The translations under genes were made by a program, and so were the position numbers. 64,000 bases of DNA. Source: Cyclina sinensis. Its lineage: Eukaryota > Mollusca > Bivalvia > Venerida > Veneridae. A model generated the notes under the pieces. It saw nothing but the letters and a program-made list of their open reading frames with translations. It did not search any database and was not told the origin of the DNA. Below, piece by piece: positions 61,540 through 64,000 of this stretch; position 1 is the stretch's first letter, and the number at the start of each line of letters is the position of its first letter. The DNA lies in the NCBI GenBank assembly GCA_012932295.1, contig JAAONU010000001.1, positions 3,286,001-3,350,000 on the forward strand. Reading direction: 5' to 3'.

Positions 61540-61960
61540 GTAAAGAGTTAACTTCTAGGCTTTGTGCTTTCCCATTAGAGTTTGTTTGCAATGTAAATCT
61601 TTGCTAAACCAAGTGTCCCCTAAGGTGGGGCTAATTTTCACCCCAGGGACATAATATAAAAAATCTTGGCAGAGGTCTAGAAGATGCATCAAATAAATTC
61701 ACAAAGTTCTGTGTCAAGCGGTTTTAGAGAAGAAGATTTTCATTTTTTTCCTATTTAACTATATATAAGCACTATGGCAGGGCAAATATTGACCCTGGTG
61801 TCATGATTTGAACATGGTAGAGGTCCACTAGACAATGCTACACACCAAGTATCAAAACTCTAAGCCTTATGGTTTATGAATAATCAGCTATATTAAAGTT
61901 TTGCACGACTCCAACGCCGATGACACCGCTGCTGCTGCCAACAGAGTGCCCATAATAGCT
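61540..61960. mobile_element. Helentron-like core units, decayed
   Basis: 'CTAGGCTTTGTGCTTTC', 'CACCCCAGGGACATAATAT', 'GAGGTCCACTAGACAATGC' and 'GGTTTATGAATAATCAG' match the core at 44880-45480 at lower identity. The run ends near 'GACTCCAACGCCGATGACAC'. Confidence 0.55.
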
Positions 61961-61979
61961 TAACTTTTTCTTTAAAAAC

Positions 61980-62660
61980 AGACAAGCTAATTAAGTATTA
62001 AAAATAAAAAAGGGGAATGACTCTAAACTTATGAAGTGCAGAGTTAACAGTCCCTATGCACTGCACTTTTACTCATCGAGATCTAACCACATGTAAAGTT
62101 TGTGGTTTATAACTGTAATAGTTTTTGAGTTATGTTCCAAAGTATGATGGTCGGACAGAGGGATGAACAAACAGCCAAAGAACAAAGCCAGATCTACATC
62201 CCTCTGCTCCTCAATGACATCTATGCACCTATGAACTTTAATGATACCTTGAAAACTTTTTGAGTTATGTTGGGAAAAACATCTAAGTACAAAGCTAACA
62301 AAGAGCAATAACTCAAAAGTTATAAAGTGAAGAGTTACAGTTCCTATGTACTGTATGACTCCTTAATGACATCTATGCACCTTTGAGGTTTAATGTTGAT
62401 ACCTCAAATACTTTTTAAGTTATGGTCCAAACAAAACTTAAATAGAAAAAATAGCAAATGGGAATAACTAAAAATATTTAATGAAGAGTTACAGTTCCTA
62501 TGCCCTGCACTTCTGCTCAGTAAGATGTAACTACATGTGAAGTTTTAGGTTTATAACTTGAAAAAGAAAAATAGCAAAGGTGGATATCTAAAAAATTGTG
62601 AAGTGAAGAGTTACTGTCCCTATGCACTGCAATTCTACTCTATGAGATTTAACTACATAT
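61980..62660. repeat. Decayed tandem units with 'AAGTGAAGAGTTACAGTTCC'
   Basis: 'AAGAGTTACAGTTCCTATGC' variants recur near 62040, 62330, 62484 and 62607. In between lie 'GACATCTATGCACCT' and 'TTGAGTTATG'. Spacing is ~150 bp or a multiple. Confidence 0.6.
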
Positions 62661-63090
62661 AAAATGGGAAGGTCGTGTCCAAAGGGGTGCTGTGTCCAAG
62701 TAAATCGACTTTCTAATAAGGAGGTTATGGCCAATGTTGAAGTTTTTGGACTTTCAAGGTAAAGGTCATTCAGAGGTAAAGGTCAAACAAGCAATATCTT
62801 GTCCAAAGGGGTGTTGTGTCCAAGTATGAAGTAAATCCACTTATTAATTAGGAAGTTATGATCAATGTTAAAGTTTTTGGACAATTGTATCTTCAAGGTG
62901 AAAGTCGTTCAGGGGTCAAGGTCAAGTAAATATAGATCAGTGGGAAGGTCTTGTCCAAAAAGGTGTTGTGTCCAAGTATGAAATAAATCCACTAACTAAT
63001 AAAGAAGTTAGGGTCAATGTTAAAGTTTTCGGACGGACTGACGAACGGACAGTTAAAAAATGACATGCCTCCCTTCGGGGGCATAAAAAA
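62660..63090. mobile_element. Element ending in CCCTTCGGGGGCAT, three core units
   Basis: 'TGTCCAAAGGGGTG' starts at 62676, 62800 and 62952. The right end, 'GCCTCCCTTCGGGGGCAT' after 'GACGGACTGACGAACGGAC', is related to the right end at ~55750. Confidence 0.65.
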
Positions 63091-63219
63091 TCAGCAGAAC
63101 TTAATACACACACTACATGCTGAGGACAATCATGCAAATTTGCATGTAGTACTAAAAAAGTTTGAATATACTCCAATTAATAATTGCTGAAAAAGTACAG
63201 AAGCACAGACTAAGACTGG

Positions 63220-64000
63220 ACTTAACAAGGGCCATGAAGACCCTTTTACCGCTTACCTGAAAACAACTGCAACTACTTTCTTCACGTTCCAAATATCTAA
63301 AATCCAGGCCTTGTGGTTTCTGACAAGAAGATTTTTAAAGTTTTACCAATGTCAGTCCATATAAGACCAAGTGACCCCTGGGTTAGGTCTAATTTTGATA
63401 TTTTAGCCTTGGTGACCTTGACCCTAGTGACCTAAAATCGAACCCAAGAGCAGATGCTTATGATACATACATACAAAATGTCTAAGATATTATGTCAATG
63501 AATGAAGATTCAAGCAAGTGGTTTGTATGTTTATCAAAGCTGTGAAACCATGCAGACCTGGCAAAATAAGCCTATTCTGGCCCCCATACCTCTGAATCAT
63601 ATAATGGGGTCAGGTTGGTTCAGGAAAAGTAATATAATCTTTTGTATATAAATGTTTTGTGAAAGTTTGGTTGAAACTGAATCAGTTGCAAGCAAAACAC
63701 TGTAACATAGGGGAGAGAATTCTTTTAACCTCTGTGACTGTTACCTGGACCCCAGTAACCTCAAACCCCACCCAGTGGTTGCGGTCCATGCATGGTACGA
63801 TATCGAAGATATCAGTTAAGTAATGAAGGCTCTATAACAAAAAGTAGAAATATACGCCTATGTAAAATAATGTGGACCCTTGGGCGAGGTCAATGTTGAC
63901 CTCAGGGCCATGATTTGAAAAAAACTTGGTAGACGACTACCAGACAATATAACAAACAAAATATCTTAGGTCTAGGCCTTGTGGTTTCAGAAGAGAAGAT
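63220..64000. mobile_element. Helentron-like element running off the window end
   Basis: It begins 'ACAAGGGCCATGAAGACCCT' (a decayed left hairpin) and 'GCTTACCTGA'. Then come core units with 'GGCCTTGTGGTTTCTGACAA' and 'GGCCTTGTGGTTTCAGAAGA', separated by 'GTGACCTTGACC' sequence. The right end lies outside the window. Confidence 0.6.

Overview
The window is eukaryotic nuclear DNA: AT-rich, intron-rich and crowded with interspersed repeats. Two things suggest a bivalve mollusc, probably a clam. The first is the repeat content: tRNA-headed SINEs sharing a 'GTTTAACGTCTCATCC' block, elements with ~145-165 bp internal tandem units carrying 'GACCTTGACCTTTGA'-type motifs, and 'GACGGACGGAC'-type ends. 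The second is the style of the genes. The organism call is inference from pattern, not from a database match.

The coding content is two complete, tandem, same-strand genes for phosphate-activated-type glutaminase (GLS family). Gene 1 has its coding exons at 4725-18408 and gene 2 at 31673-48207. I could assign 16 coding exons in each. Every exon from 2 to 16 has the same length and splice phase in both genes, and every join keeps the frame. Both proteins (582 and 589 residues including a 14-residue microexon) keep the N-terminal EF-hand-like domain, the Ser-x-x-Lys catalytic core with all expected active-site residues, and two C-terminal ankyrin repeats. Neither starts with an obvious mitochondrial presequence.

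Three features of the genes stand out. (1) A 42-nt in-frame microexon (13827-13868 and 40448-40489) is conserved in both copies at a point where the human protein has no residues. (2) Each gene has a candidate alternative first exon upstream (2238-2269 and 27080-27114) with a good Kozak context, a consensus donor and the correct phase; the gene 2 candidate also has a TATA box. (3) Divergence between the copies is uneven by exon, which suggests local gene conversion.

Layout: 1-4.7 kb, upstream of gene 1, with short tandem repeats. 4.7-18.4 kb, gene 1; its introns hold a 60-bp palindrome-bearing minisatellite, a 21-bp array, a 36-bp array and SINEs. 18.4-31.6 kb, intergenic, with tandem-unit transposable elements, an inverted repeat, a MITE, a CAT/CAG/CAA tract and a 23-bp minisatellite. 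31.7-48.2 kb, gene 2; its introns hold a SINE, a 21-bp array, a 29-bp array and a Helentron-like element. 48.2-64 kb, gene-free, almost wholly made of repeat families with ~145-165 bp units, plus a TIR element with a tRNA-like core and a G-rich tract. No rRNA, no intact tRNA gene, no CRISPR array and no other recognisable protein gene was found. All long open frames outside the two genes are reading-frame artefacts of minisatellites.
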